Below, one piece after another: positions 44,917-55,666 of a DNA stretch of 64,000 nt (position 1 is the stretch's first letter; each line of letters starts with the position of its first letter). A program made the position numbers and the translations under genes. The stretch comes from Parasponia andersonii (taxonomy: Eukaryota > Streptophyta > Magnoliopsida > Rosales > Cannabaceae), in the NCBI GenBank assembly GCA_002914805.1, contig JXTB01000168.1:178028-242027 (forward strand), read 5' to 3'. The notes beneath the pieces are model-generated. The model was not told the origin of the DNA and did not search any database. It worked only from the letters and a program-made list of their open reading frames with translations.

Positions 44917-46439
44917 GTCCACACACCCCTCACCCAAACCCCCCCTTTTTTTTTTTTCAGAGCTAGCTCAACATGAAATAATCATTGTATTTTGGTGTAT
45001 GTATTTTGCCTCTGTGTGTATTTGAAATGGAAATTTTCATATCTGTTTAGAATCTATTTGTTGGACTTAGTGGGTTTTCATTCAAATTGCCAAAATTGGG
45101 GTTGTCTTTGAAAGAATAAGTCCTTTAGTAGAAGTAAGTTTTGTTAATGGGTGTTATTTTTAAGCTTTGGGAAGCAAGATTTCAAAGATTTGATCATGAC
45201 ATGCTTTAATGTTTTAGATAAGTCATTCTTGTCATCTTGGTATTGGTGGATTTTTGATTGAATCAAACTGCTAACAGGGTTGTATTTGAAAGGTTATATA
45301 TATTATATATGAATCTATATGAATCTTTCAGCTGTAACAAGTGAGAAATGGAATTGGAGGCCTATTCTCTAAACAAAAAGTCTTGTTAATGGGTTTTATT
45401 TTTGACCTATTGGATCACATTTGAAAGTTTTGATCACTATGCTTGATAATTCACAACCCTTGTTCTTGATATTGGATAGATAAACAGAATCAACGATACT
45501 CATTCATTTGAAACTTTTTTTTTTTCTTTTCCCCTTTTTGGCATGTATATTTCATCAGAATAAATTCAAATTCAAATAAAATTAGGCTTATTGTGCTTGT
45601 ATACCAAGATCTGTGGGGTTATTGGTGAATCAAAAAATTTCATGAGATCCGCTTAATTTGTGCTCTGACATTTACTCCTTGTAAAACCCACCCATTATCA
45701 ACGGTTGTTCTCTGTAGTCAGTGGATCAATTCAACGGTAAATGTTACAAGATTTGTTTGATTAGGAGCGCTTTCTAAAGGAAAACCTTTTCTGCATTATG
45801 TTCAACGTGGTTGTAAAGTAACCCCAAATTACATGGGAACAGCCTCTTTGGTTAGTTTCAGAACTTTCACTTCAGTTATACAAATGTTTGAATTTGGAAC
45901 TTACCAGCTCTCAGCTACAAAATATAAATCTCATTCAAAATTTCCAACCCTTGCGAGGCCTGTGTAAGCATATGTCACCTCGATGTTCTTTAGGGCACTA
46001 TGCGTTTGTACAAATGGGTGGATTTAAATGCACCCTCATTAGTTTTCTCTTTGCTCAAAATGATGTTATCGGGATCTTTGTTCATTTCGAGTAATTTGCT
46101 TGCGCTTGATACATATCATCAAAAAACTCACGGATTGTACAACCCTTGTTTGTCTTACTTTTGCCATTTGTGCCAACATAGAATGATTCCTCTAAATTTG
46201 TTTGCTTATTTTGGCTGGATAGGTAGCTCAGTCGTTCCCGCTTATCGGGGAGCTACTTGGTGCGTTGAGTTTATAAGACTTGCTTTTTGTGGGAGCAGTA
46301 AAATAAGAAACGATTAGGAAGATATATGTGCTTTTAACTTGGAAGCGAAAAACAAACTAATGAAAGTTGCTTCATAATTGGCAAGAAAATGCTCTTCTTT
46401 TATAGGTACTAGACACATCTTAGGTTTATGCAGGCCAGC
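44917..46439. other. Intergenic DNA, degenerate internal duplication
   Basis: No supported gene. Blocks near 45140-45260 and 45395-45480 share TTGTTAATGGGT, TTATTTTT, then TTTGATCA, and look like an old tandem duplication of roughly 250 bases. An open frame at 46000-46317 has no recognisable features. Confidence 0.4.
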
Positions 46440-47482
46440 GTTTGGGAACCTTGGCAAGCAATGCCAAGCAGAAAGATGACAACAACACTCGGAATTTCGA
46501 ATATGAAATTTCGAACTTGTAATATGAGTACAAGTGTAACTACTAAGATCATAAGTTGCAAATTACTAGAACTTTAGTCCTTAGTATTCCCAAGGCCAAA
46601 GGCCAAAAGCAATAAGCATACACTCCTTTCTCTATGCTTCTTTCCTACAAAAATTTTATTTATCTACTTATAATCACTCGGTCATATCAATTTCATAGTA
46701 AACATTACCATATGGTAAAAGGAAAATAAGTGGAATAGCTATCCCAAGTAACTAATTAAATCTTGTAGGCAGTCAAATGGCTCATAACTTCTTTGTAGGT
46801 GGAAGAATGAGAGCGAAGTTCCTGTCCAGAACGTCTATTAGTTTGTTGGCAATGGCACTTGGATACTAAGATCCTTCATATGTCTGCAACATCAGCTTCA
46901 CGGTGATTAGACTAAAAACGAAAACGAAGTAGTTAACGATGGCATTATTAATATGAGTACTAGAAAAATCGAAAGTAGCATCACTTAAGCACCAATGCAA
47001 GAATTAAAACGAGTCGTTTAAGAATTAAAAAATCAACGTAATGTAGCTAAGTAGCACTAACCTTGGTGATGAACAAGAAGCTGTAGACATCCCCAACATG
47101 TCAAAGATCGAGCTGAAGTTCGTCGAGCACTCTGGAGGCAGTGAGCAAGAGGTTAATCTTCTTCCCCTGGACAAGTTTGATGGTAACGTCATCGTCAATG
47201 ATGCAAGCATTAACCTCAGCGTCCTTAGATTTCCTTTGGAGCCAGGAGCTCTTAATGCAGGACTGATCAGGGTCAGGCTTGATGTTACAGTTCTCTACCT
47301 CTTTAGCAGGCATCGTCCTCCATTTTTTGCATCTTCTTAGCCTCTACTCTACTCCACGCCTCTCTTTCTCCGCCGGTATGTTCAGCTCGCCCACTGTCCT
47401 CCGAAGCTTTCTGATGTACTCCATGGCATCTCCCACTACTGATGCTCTGTCATCCTTTTGAGACATTTTAGTAATGAACCAG
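46440..47482 (-). pseudogene. Truncated bHLH duplicate (3' exons only)
   Basis: This is a copy of the last two exons and 3' flank of the bHLH gene at 48911-50583. The exon 3 copy (47062-47454) reads DDRASVVGDAMEYIRKLRR, then meets TAG after EKERRGVE, and later has a 15-base deletion followed by TGA (CTT TGA where the gene has CTT plus five codons plus GGA). The exon 4 copy (46782-about 46887) has TAG in TYEGS*YPSAIANKL. The N-terminal exon with the DNA-contacting basic region is absent. Homology continues through the 3' flank to about 46440. It cannot make a bHLH factor. Confidence 0.8.
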
Positions 47483-48450
47483 AACAAAGAATAAGAAAGT
47501 CAAAATAGTTCATAAAATTTTCTTTAAAAGCAATAATCAAGAGAACAAAAGCAGTATATTTAATTATGCATAATAATAATAATAATGAAACGAGAACCGT
47601 TAAATTAGTACAATGCCCATTAATATCTACAAAGCGGATGGAGTTGGTTGAGTTGGCTAGACGAGATAAGCGAAAATCGTTTCTATCATCACTTGTTGCT
47701 TTGGACTCAAATGCAATCACATTGCCTCTTGCTGTTCAGCGTGTTGGGTAGCCAGTTGTTGTTATGCCTCTTCAAGTTGCTACTAAGAGTGAATCCAAGC
47801 AGGCCTAAGAGTGTCATCTCTGTCTTATAATTGATTCGCCTTGAGGGTGTCCTGTGGGAAAGGTTCACACAAATGCATATTTACAACTCATCCCTATAAA
47901 TCGAAGTAACCAACAAGTTTATTCAAGGCGAGCTATGGTCAATCGCATGCGGTGCGTCTGACTAATCATGTTTGTATTTTGGTGCGGTTTTAAACCAATA
48001 GACGGTCCAGATCAGTAAAACGCATCTCATCATACTAAAATCTGATACGGAAATGCTTCTCTTTCTGTTTGGTCATCATTTGTTCTTTTTAATTACAGGA
48101 AATGGAATGAGAGAGAGCTCTATTCTCCCCTTCCACACTCCACACGCACACACACACACACACCCCTCCCTCCCTTTCCTTTTTCCCCCATGTTTGAGGT
48201 AAAAACAGTCATTAATCACCAAAGCATTCCCTGACTAGCCGGTACTGAAGTGCACATAAGATCTTGTTTTCTATTATATTATGCTTGTGTTAACAAAATT
48301 AGTCAACTTATCCGCTTGCACCAGGTTCAGTGCATGTCCTGCTGGGTTATTGTTATTGCTTTACGGTCAGAATTTATAGTTCTTTCAGCCTATCTTAAAT
48401 TGGTTTAGTGATGCCTCTTTTTCTTTTTTATTTTTATTTTTTTCCAATTT
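47483..48450. other. Intergenic between bHLH pseudogene and bHLH gene
   Basis: Mostly unrecognised. A coding-looking piece at about 47640-47800 reads LARRDKRKSFLSSLVALDSN and continues past a TAG to VVVMPLQVATKSES; I do not recognise it. A CA run (48146-48163) is also present. Confidence 0.4.
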
Positions 48451-48590
48451 TTCATGTATGTGCTATCCACAATAGGAAGATAAAGCTTGAGCTTTGAGTA
48501 AATGGCAGGGTTTTAAAACCTTCATGTGTGTGCTATCCAAAATGGGAAGATAAAGTTTCAGCTTTGAGTAAATGGCAGGGTTTTAAATCC
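48451..48590. repeat. 70-bp perfect-period tandem duplication
   Basis: Two adjacent 70-base copies (48451-48520 and 48521-48590), both starting TTCATGT and ending GGTTTTAAANCC, with six differences by eye. It lies at the border of the region shared with the bHLH pseudogene. Confidence 0.92.
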
Positions 48591-48910
48591 TTGGCAAGCA
48601 TAAAGATCATAGTAACGGTCAGAGGATTTCTAATATGAAATGACTTATATTTGATATTTTGTAAAATAGAACCACTAAGATCATAAGTTAACAAACAACT
48701 AAAAAACCTTACTATTCCCCAACGCCAGAAGGCCAAAAGCAAGTAGACACACTCCTTGTTTCACACTTATTTCCTACCAAAAGTATATTATCTAGTAATA
48801 ATCGGACAGTAATATCAGTTTATACTGAACAGCACCACACATATATTGAAAGAAAACCGAGTGGACTATAGCTATCTCGAGGAACTTAAATTTCGTAGCA
48901 TTTCAAATGG

Positions 48911-50224
48911 CTAATAGCTACTTATAGGTGGAAGAATCGCAGCGAATTGCCTATCCAGAATTTCAATCAGTTTGCTGGCGATGGCACTTGCATACAGAGA
49001 AGAACCTTCATATATCTGAAACATCAAGATCACCAGACGACAGGCATGATTAGACTAAACACAATAGCAATTAATGATCGCTTTATTCATATAAGAACTA
49101 GAAAATCAACAGATAACAGCCAATTAGCACCAACCTTGGTGTTGAACAAGAAGCTGTAGGTATCCCCAACATGTCCACCAGCGACATGGCGAAGATCAAG
49201 CTGAAGTTCGTCGAGTACTCTAGATGCAATGAGCAAGAGGTTGATCTTCTTCCTCTGGACGAGTTTGATAGTGACCTCATCGTCGATGATGCGAACATCC
49301 ACCTCAGTGTCCTTAGATTTCCTTTGGAGCCAGGAGCTCCTTATGTAGGACTGATCAGGGTCAGGCTTGATGTTGCAGTTCTCTACCTCTCCAGCGTTAT
49401 CTTCCTCCGCTTTCTGCCTCTTGTTCGACTCCATGCCACGTCTCTTTTTCTCCACTAGTATCTTCAGCTCGTTCACTGTCCTCCGAAGCTCTCTAATATA
49501 CTCTATGGCATCTCCCACTACGGATGCTCTATCACTCTTTTAAGCATTTTTTAAGAATAGCCAGTTTGTGAAAACACTAGTTAATTAATTCTCTAACATG
49601 AATATATAACAGGAAAAATAAACAATTACCTTAGTTGGGTTGGGAACCAAATTCTTCAACACTTGGTATTTGTCACTCATCTGCTCTCTCCTATGGCGCT
49701 CGGAAGCAAAGTGTTTGGTCCCTCTGCCATCTCTCCCTCTGTCAATACGAGCTCTTTCCCTCGTGAACTCCAAAACTCCATTCTCAAACTGCATCCCATC
49801 AGGCTCATCTTGATAAATCCCACCACTTCCCTCTCCATCAATATCCCCACCATTACTGAAAAAGGATCCATTTCTTGAGGCCGAGGCGGGAAAGGCATAC
49901 CCATTGGGGAGAGACTGAAACAGGTCCTTAAACAATGGAGGCTGCGGAGGCAAGTTCAGATGAAGCAGCGGGTCAAAGAGAACCGACGAGGAAGAAGAGT
50001 TGTCCATTCCTATCGGAACATCTCCCAAAAAGGCCAAGGAGGAGCTTGGGAAGTTGGCTGTTTTGGGGGTCGGATTGGCGAAGGTGATGGATGAGGAAGA
50101 AGGGAGCAAAGAAGAGGAGGAGTGTGAGCATCTGGGCAAGTGGAAGAGGTTGAGAAGATCAGCAGGCTCCTGGAGTTGATGGCGATGGATGTTGTTGTAA
50201 GCCATGTCTTGATTGTCCCAATTG

Positions 50225-50260
<36 letters not shown>

Positions 50261-50583
50261 TGATGAGGATCAAAGGAGACCAACTGGGCAGTGCTGTTGA
50301 TGTCAATGTTGTAGGAGTTCTCCATGTTGAAGGCAAGCTGTTGCTGAAGCTCCATATCCAAGGCGGCATCTTCTTGCGAATGAGGGAGGTGTTGATGTTG
50401 GTGGTAAGGAAGCTCTTCCGCTGCAAGCCGAAGGTTTTCATCGGAGGAAAAGCTGTTCAGGGATGGGAGGGGCGGCGGTGGAGGGGCCAGCTGGGAATTG
50501 AAGCCATCTTCTGAAGCAGCGGCTGCGGCTTCCGGCGTGTTCTTGGGATCAAAGCTGCCGGAGCTTCCATCGTCCACATACAT
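48911..50583 (-). CDS. bHLH transcription factor, bHLH10/89/91 (rice EAT1/TIP2) type
   Basis: Three exons on the minus strand: 49630-50583, 49135-49536, 48911-49015, giving 486 residues. The start MYVDDGSSGSFDP at 50583 is typical of the group; the frame remains open upstream but in leader sequence. The N-terminal half is low complexity with a run of twelve Q from a CAG repeat (about 50230-50265). The bHLH spans the first junction: KHFASERHRREQMSDKYQ then SDRASVVGDAIEYIRELRR, with His5, Glu9 and Arg13 of E-box binders. A C-terminal ACT-like region (DDEVTIKLVQRKKINLLL) follows. Relatives control tapetum and pollen development with DYT1/TDR-type partners. The acceptor of exon 3 is purine-rich and weak. 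Exons 3-4 were copied to 46782-47454. Confidence 0.87.
50229..50265. repeat. CTG/CAG repeat coding polyglutamine
   Basis: About twelve trinucleotide units inside exon 1 of the bHLH gene, with one interrupting change. Length variation here would change the polyglutamine tract. Confidence 0.9.
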
Positions 50584-51310
50584 TTTTGTATAGAGATAAA
50601 CAACTCTAGTCTGCAAAGATGATCCACATACAGAATCAAAAACTAGGAGGGAGAGAAAAAAAAAAAAGAAAGAAGTAATAACAGAATCAAACACAAACAT
50701 TTCTATGTCCAAGTGTATATATTTTGGGCAACGTACTTGTCTTAATAAAGTATATTGTGATCAAAACTTAAAGAACAAACTACACTAGTCTAACCTCAAA
50801 GGAAAGGTTTCAACTTTCTACTGCGTTTGTACCAGCTGAGAGAGACTGAGAGAGAGAGAATAGGTAAAGCAGGGATGGATGGCCTGAATATAGGAGGCAG
50901 GAGGAGATTAGGTAGCTTTATATGATTTCTCTACACAATCAATAACTTCTTTCTTTCCTCTCTTGTAATATATATATATATATATATGAATGAAAAATAG
51001 AGTGAAGTGGTAGGAGAAGGCACCGAAACTGCAGTTTGTTGGAAACAATCTACAAATTAATAATTATTTTAGATACTTTTATCTTTAATTAATTAATTAG
51101 TTGATAATTGTAAAACAAAAAATAAAAGTACTGTTGAGATTTCATACGTGGCAAAGCGGAGGAAGTCTGTTAGACTGTTAGTAAGACTCTCCTCAAATGG
51201 GCCCCACTCTCACAGAATGAAAATCTCCGTATTCTGATTCTGATTCTGATAATATATATTCCTTCTTTCCTTCTTTATTTTATTGCCATTTGGTTGTTTC
51301 TCTTGAAAAA

Positions 51311-51312
<2 letters not shown>

Positions 51313-51348
<36 letters not shown>
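51313..51348. repeat. CT microsatellite
   Basis: About eighteen CT units upstream of the bHLH gene. Confidence 0.9.
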
Positions 51349-51354
<6 letters not shown>

Positions 51355-51812
51355 CTTCCCTCTTTTTGGCAGGAAACGTTAGAAATTTTTTCGGATCATT
51401 TACACTCAAAATTATATGTTTAGCAAAAACCCACCATTTTAGTCTAGTCTCTCTCTTTTACTTCATGTTATTATCATAATTATATTACAGGGTTAAAGAA
51501 AAAACCACATGGCCCACTTTACTTTCCTTTCCTTTCTAGCTTGCTGACAATATTGATTGAGATATGTTACCACTTTTACAATAAGGACTAGTCGATTTGC
51601 CTTCATGTTCTGATTGCCCTTTTCTTCACTTTGATTTATCATTTATGTCCTTCTTCCTCATTTTGAAAAATTGTTAAAAGGGAGACTCGCCACTCATGCG
51701 AATATGTGTCCCATACGAATTTCATGTACAAACCACACCATTGAGTGAGATTAGGCACTCGTGTTAAATACAACTGTAACAACTCTCTTTGAGATAAAAT
51801 ACATTTATGCCA

Positions 51813-52163
51813 GGGATATTACCAAAAACTCCCCTTCTATTCTGCCTAATTACCAATTTACACCCCTCTTCTCACAAATTCAAAAATCAGCCCTATCTCA
51901 TTTTTCGGTCAAACGAAATGTCTTAAATACCCTATTAAGACTTTACTTCAATTCTCCTCTCTTTGTTGCCAAACATATATTGATAAGATTTAATATTCAA
52001 TTACATGAAAAAAAAAAAACAGCTAGTTTTACCCGGTGGGGGGACAAAAAAAAAAAAAGAAACAACTATGGAGGGATACCGGATACTTATTTTTATATTC
52101 AAAATAAAAAAGAGGGTATAAATTGGTACTGAGGTATGAGAGAGTTGTTTTTGGTATAATTTC
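51813..52163. mobile_element. MITE with long inverted repeats, Mutator-like
   Basis: The left end (ATTACCAAAAACTCCCCTTC...TACCAATTTACACCC) is matched over about 50 bases by the inverse of the right end (ATTATACCAAAAACAACTCT...TACCAATTTATACCC). Long terminal inverted repeats starting near GGATATTACCAAAAAC suggest a Mutator-type non-autonomous element. A nine-base target duplication was not clear. Confidence 0.55.
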
Positions 52164-53860
52164 TATACAGATAAGCCATATAGTTGTAGGAAGCTAAAGC
52201 AAGTGCTGATGGGGAGAATATCAAAGGCATCTGTCTGGTTCACCTACTCAATTGGCACATAGCATATTTACATGGTGTTCAAGCTGTATTTAACTTACCA
52301 TTTAGGTAGTTTATACTTCCTATGTGGATCCCACTCAACATTCACCACTACTCTTCCCATGCTATTTGCCAGCCCAAACTAATCAATTTCGCAGCCCTTC
52401 AAACCTTCAAGTTCCCAATAATTTAAAAGAGTCAATCCACTGTTTTTGCGTTTAAAGTTTTAAATGAAGACATTTTATATAGACAATGCATAACATTTCC
52501 TATTCTAAATTAGGAAAAAAGAGCCGCACGTGAGTCTTATACTAATACAAGCCGCTGTCCTTTTCTACAGATAATATAGAGGGGCTTCATATTGAATACT
52601 TGTTATAATGTTCCCTAACCATTTTTAGTTCATGGAAAATTGGAAACTTGGTGATCACTGTTTCTAATGCCTAATGTGCCCTTGTAATTTTTAGTCATGT
52701 CATTACTTCAACTAATGTGATAGTAGCTAATGAAAAGAACATTCAGTATATCACTTAATATTCAATATTTGAGAGGCCGTCAAATCTACCAAAACAAAGA
52801 CAAGAAGCCTATAACACTAGCCAAGTAGTCCTTCTCACTCCAAGCGGAAAAAAGTTGAGTTTGAATAGAATAGATCAAGGTTACATGTTAGTAAAACTGG
52901 ATATTTTCTCGTGTGTGTATATATATATACATACTTATTATATATACATGAGCATCCATCTAATAAATATTTTTTTTCTTATCATTTTAGTTAATAAAAA
53001 TTTATCATACATATTTTTTTATAATAAAAAATAATAAAGTGAAATAAGATTAATAATACATATATATAAATATATCTAATGGATATAATAAAGTGTATAA
53101 AAAGACGTACATCATTAATGCTCTTTCTTTCTCACTTTTTACAATAAAAAAATATACATGCTAAATTTTCATTGGCTAAATTAATACGTAAAAAAAAAAA
53201 AGTTATGAATTGGTGCCCATATATATATATATACATATATAAAAGAGTGGATAGAAAGAATTGCATCCGTACTATAATAATTGGTTCACAATGCAAGAAG
53301 GACGTTGCAACACGTTTCTTGGGTGCCGGCACTGTCGGAGAAACTAATAATTTCCAAATACTAGTTTAGTCACCAAACAATGCACTTTGCAGGATGCAAG
53401 ATATTTGTGTGCCTCGTTGCCTTCTTTTTCTAAACTCTATCCTAACAACTATGACATTTCTTGTACGGTATTCAACTCTAAAATCCAAATACATAAAACT
53501 GACCATGCTTTGTACGCCCAGTTCCAACCTAATTCGGAATCTTTTCCCCTTTTAAAGCTTTATATGACTTATAATTGGCCCATATTTGGTAAAATCAGCC
53601 CCAAAACTTCATCTCCAACTTCAAAGTGTGGATTCCGTAGAAAGTGTCTCTCATTGTTGTCCTCCACTTAGTTGCAGCTCATTATCCACATCACTATGTT
53701 CTGCAAATATCCCTACCTGCTAAGTTGATAAAATGAATAACCAAGTTCCTGAATTTGAAGTAAGGAACCAAGCAAAACATACTCAACCTTATTTTAGTCT
53801 GAACCTAGGTAATAACAATTAAACTGTTTTTATCTTCTTTGTATAAAACCATCCAGTTCA

Positions 53861-55666
53861 TCAGTGTGCCAAATTCTGGCAGTTTTTTATGTGGCTCGTG
53901 ATTTGCTCCAGCAGCTTGTATATCTCATTACTTCTTGGGTGTGATCTACCACCTTTCCGAAACTCATAAACAATACCATCAAGTTCAATCAAACTACACC
54001 CTGGAGTTTTCTTCATGTTCTTTTCTTTCATTTCTTTCCTTAATTTCACTGCATCCCTCCATTTATTCGCAGAGGAATATATATTTGACATAAGAACATA
54101 TGCACCATCTCTCTCTGGCTCTACCTTCAGTAGTTTTTTCATCACATCTTCTCCAAGTTCAACATGCCCGTGGATCCTGCAAGCTCCCAAAAGAGCCCCC
54201 CAGACATAAGCATCAGGCTCCATTGGCATGTTTCCAATAAGTTCCTGTGCCTCCTCAATTAGTCCAGCACGACCTAAGAGGTCAACCATGCAGCCATAGT
54301 GCTCCGTTTGAGGTCTAAGGTTATACACGTATGATATGTCCTCAAAGTACTTCTTTCCTTCCACCACAAGGCCTGCATGACTACAAGCTGTTAGAACACC
54401 TATAAATGTCACCTCGTCTGGTTTTATGCCCATTTGAGGCATCTCAGCGAATATATCCAATGCCCTTTTTGCTTCTCCATGCATAGCAAAGCCAACAATA
54501 ATGGCAGTATACGAATACACGTCCCTGCGCTTCATGCTTTGGAATACACTAAAGGCTTGGTCTATGCTTCCACACTTGGCATACATGTCCACCAGCGCAT
54601 TCCCCATAAACCCATCTGCGTCAACCTGATTTCTATCTATATAAGCATGAACCCACTTCCCCAACTCAAGCAGTCCAAGATTTGCACAAGAATTCAAAAC
54701 ACCTACTAATGTAAAGTCATCCGGCTCAACGCTAACACTTTGCATTTTCCGAAACATATCTAACGCATCCTTGAATTCACCTTGATGACCCAATCCCGAT
54801 ATCAAAGAATTCCAAGAAACCACATTTCTCACTGGCATTTCGTCGAATATCTTGCGGGCAGAATCATCATCGCCACATTTAAGATACATATCAACCAATG
54901 CATTGCCCACGAATACGTCAAACGTCACCCCATTGTCAACTATATAGTCATGTATTTTTCTACCTAATGTCAAGTCACCCAGCTTAGAACAAGCAGAGAG
55001 AACAGTAACCGCTGTCATCTCATCGGCCTTCAATTTAGCATCACACATTCGAAAGAAAGTCAAAACAGCCTCCCTAGGAAAACCCGTCTTGACATAACAC
55101 TGAATTAGCGTGGTCCAGGAGACCAAGTCTCGCTGAGAACTTTCATCAAACACGTTGCGAACAGAACTCACAAACCCACAAACAGCATAAAGCCTCATGA
55201 GAGTGTTCTTCACGTATACATTGGAGTACACCAGGCCAGTCTTGACAGCATAAGCTTGAATCTGGACACCTTCTCTGAGTGCCTGAGACTGAGCACAGGC
55301 CTTGAGAACATAAGGAACCGTATAGTTATCAGGACAAAATCCATTTCGAAGCATCTCCCGAAACAAAACAACAGCCCGGAGTGAAGTTCCATTGTCGTTG
55401 AAAGAGTTGGAAGAGAGACTCCGAACGATGGCATTGCAGAGGTGGAGGCAGAGGTCTTGATTTTCCAAGTGGTTTAAGACAAAACAAAGGTAACCCAAAT
55501 TGTGAGAGGAAGAAACGATTTGATGGGGTGGGAGAAAGAGAGGGAGAGCTCTGGTTTTGAGGACAAAGGCGTGGAGTTGCCGGAGCTTTCTAAGGTCTTC
55601 CGATATGGGTATGCCGCCGGCGAAGCAAAATGGTCGGGGGTTGAGGTAAGTCTTACAAGTCAACAT
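53861..55666 (-). CDS. PLS-class pentatricopeptide repeat protein (E type)
   Basis: A single-exon gene of 601 residues, as usual for plant PPRs. The N-terminus begins MLTCKTYLNPRPFCFAGG, followed by LRKLRQLHAFVLKTRAL. About ten PPR units follow, with motifs such as DLVSWTTLIQCYVKTGFPRE, NALVDMYLKCGDDDSARKIF and NALVDMYAKCGSIDQAFSVF, in the P-L-S order. The end (YVLMSNIYSSANKWRDAVKL... GCSLIELDGIVYEFRKGG) is the E/E+ region; there is no DYW deaminase domain. Such proteins bind organellar RNA and assist C-to-U editing or processing. The transit peptide is not obvious, so chloroplast or mitochondrion cannot be decided. I cannot assign an Arabidopsis orthologue. Confidence 0.9.
   Translation of the reverse strand: MLTCKTYLNPRPFCFAGGIPISEDLRKLRQLHAFVLKTRALPLFLPPHQIVSSSHNLGYLCFVLNHLENQDLCLHLCNAIVRSLSSNSFNDNGTSLRAVVLFREMLRNGFCPDNYTVPYVLKACAQSQALREGVQIQAYAVKTGLVYSNVYVKNTLMRLYAVCGFVSSVRNVFDESSQRDLVSWTTLIQCYVKTGFPREAVLTFFRMCDAKLKADEMTAVTVLSACSKLGDLTLGRKIHDYIVDNGVTFDVFVGNALVDMYLKCGDDDSARKIFDEMPVRNVVSWNSLISGLGHQGEFKDALDMFRKMQSVSVEPDDFTLVGVLNSCANLGLLELGKWVHAYIDRNQVDADGFMGNALVDMYAKCGSIDQAFSVFQSMKRRDVYSYTAIIVGFAMHGEAKRALDIFAEMPQMGIKPDEVTFIGVLTACSHAGLVVEGKKYFEDISYVYNLRPQTEHYGCMVDLLGRAGLIEEAQELIGNMPMEPDAYVWGALLGACRIHGHVELGEDVMKKLLKVEPERDGAYVLMSNIYSSANKWRDAVKLRKEMKEKNMKKTPGCSLIELDGIVYEFRKGGRSHPRSNEIYKLLEQITSHIKNCQNLAH

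Larger units (their letters stand above)
50584..53860. other. Intergenic DNA with bHLH promoter and repeats
   Basis: No gene is seen. It contains a CT microsatellite (51313-51348), a MITE (51813-52163) and AT-rich spacer. The bHLH leader region lies in the first few hundred bases. Confidence 0.5.

Noticed and set aside
46000..46317. 105-residue frame as a gene
   Set aside because: No recognisable domain, poor codon pattern and no splice partners; it is kept only as unexplained.
50584..50712. N-terminal extension of the bHLH protein
   Set aside because: The added residues are hydrophobic and T/A-run derived, and the family starts at the MYV motif at 50583.
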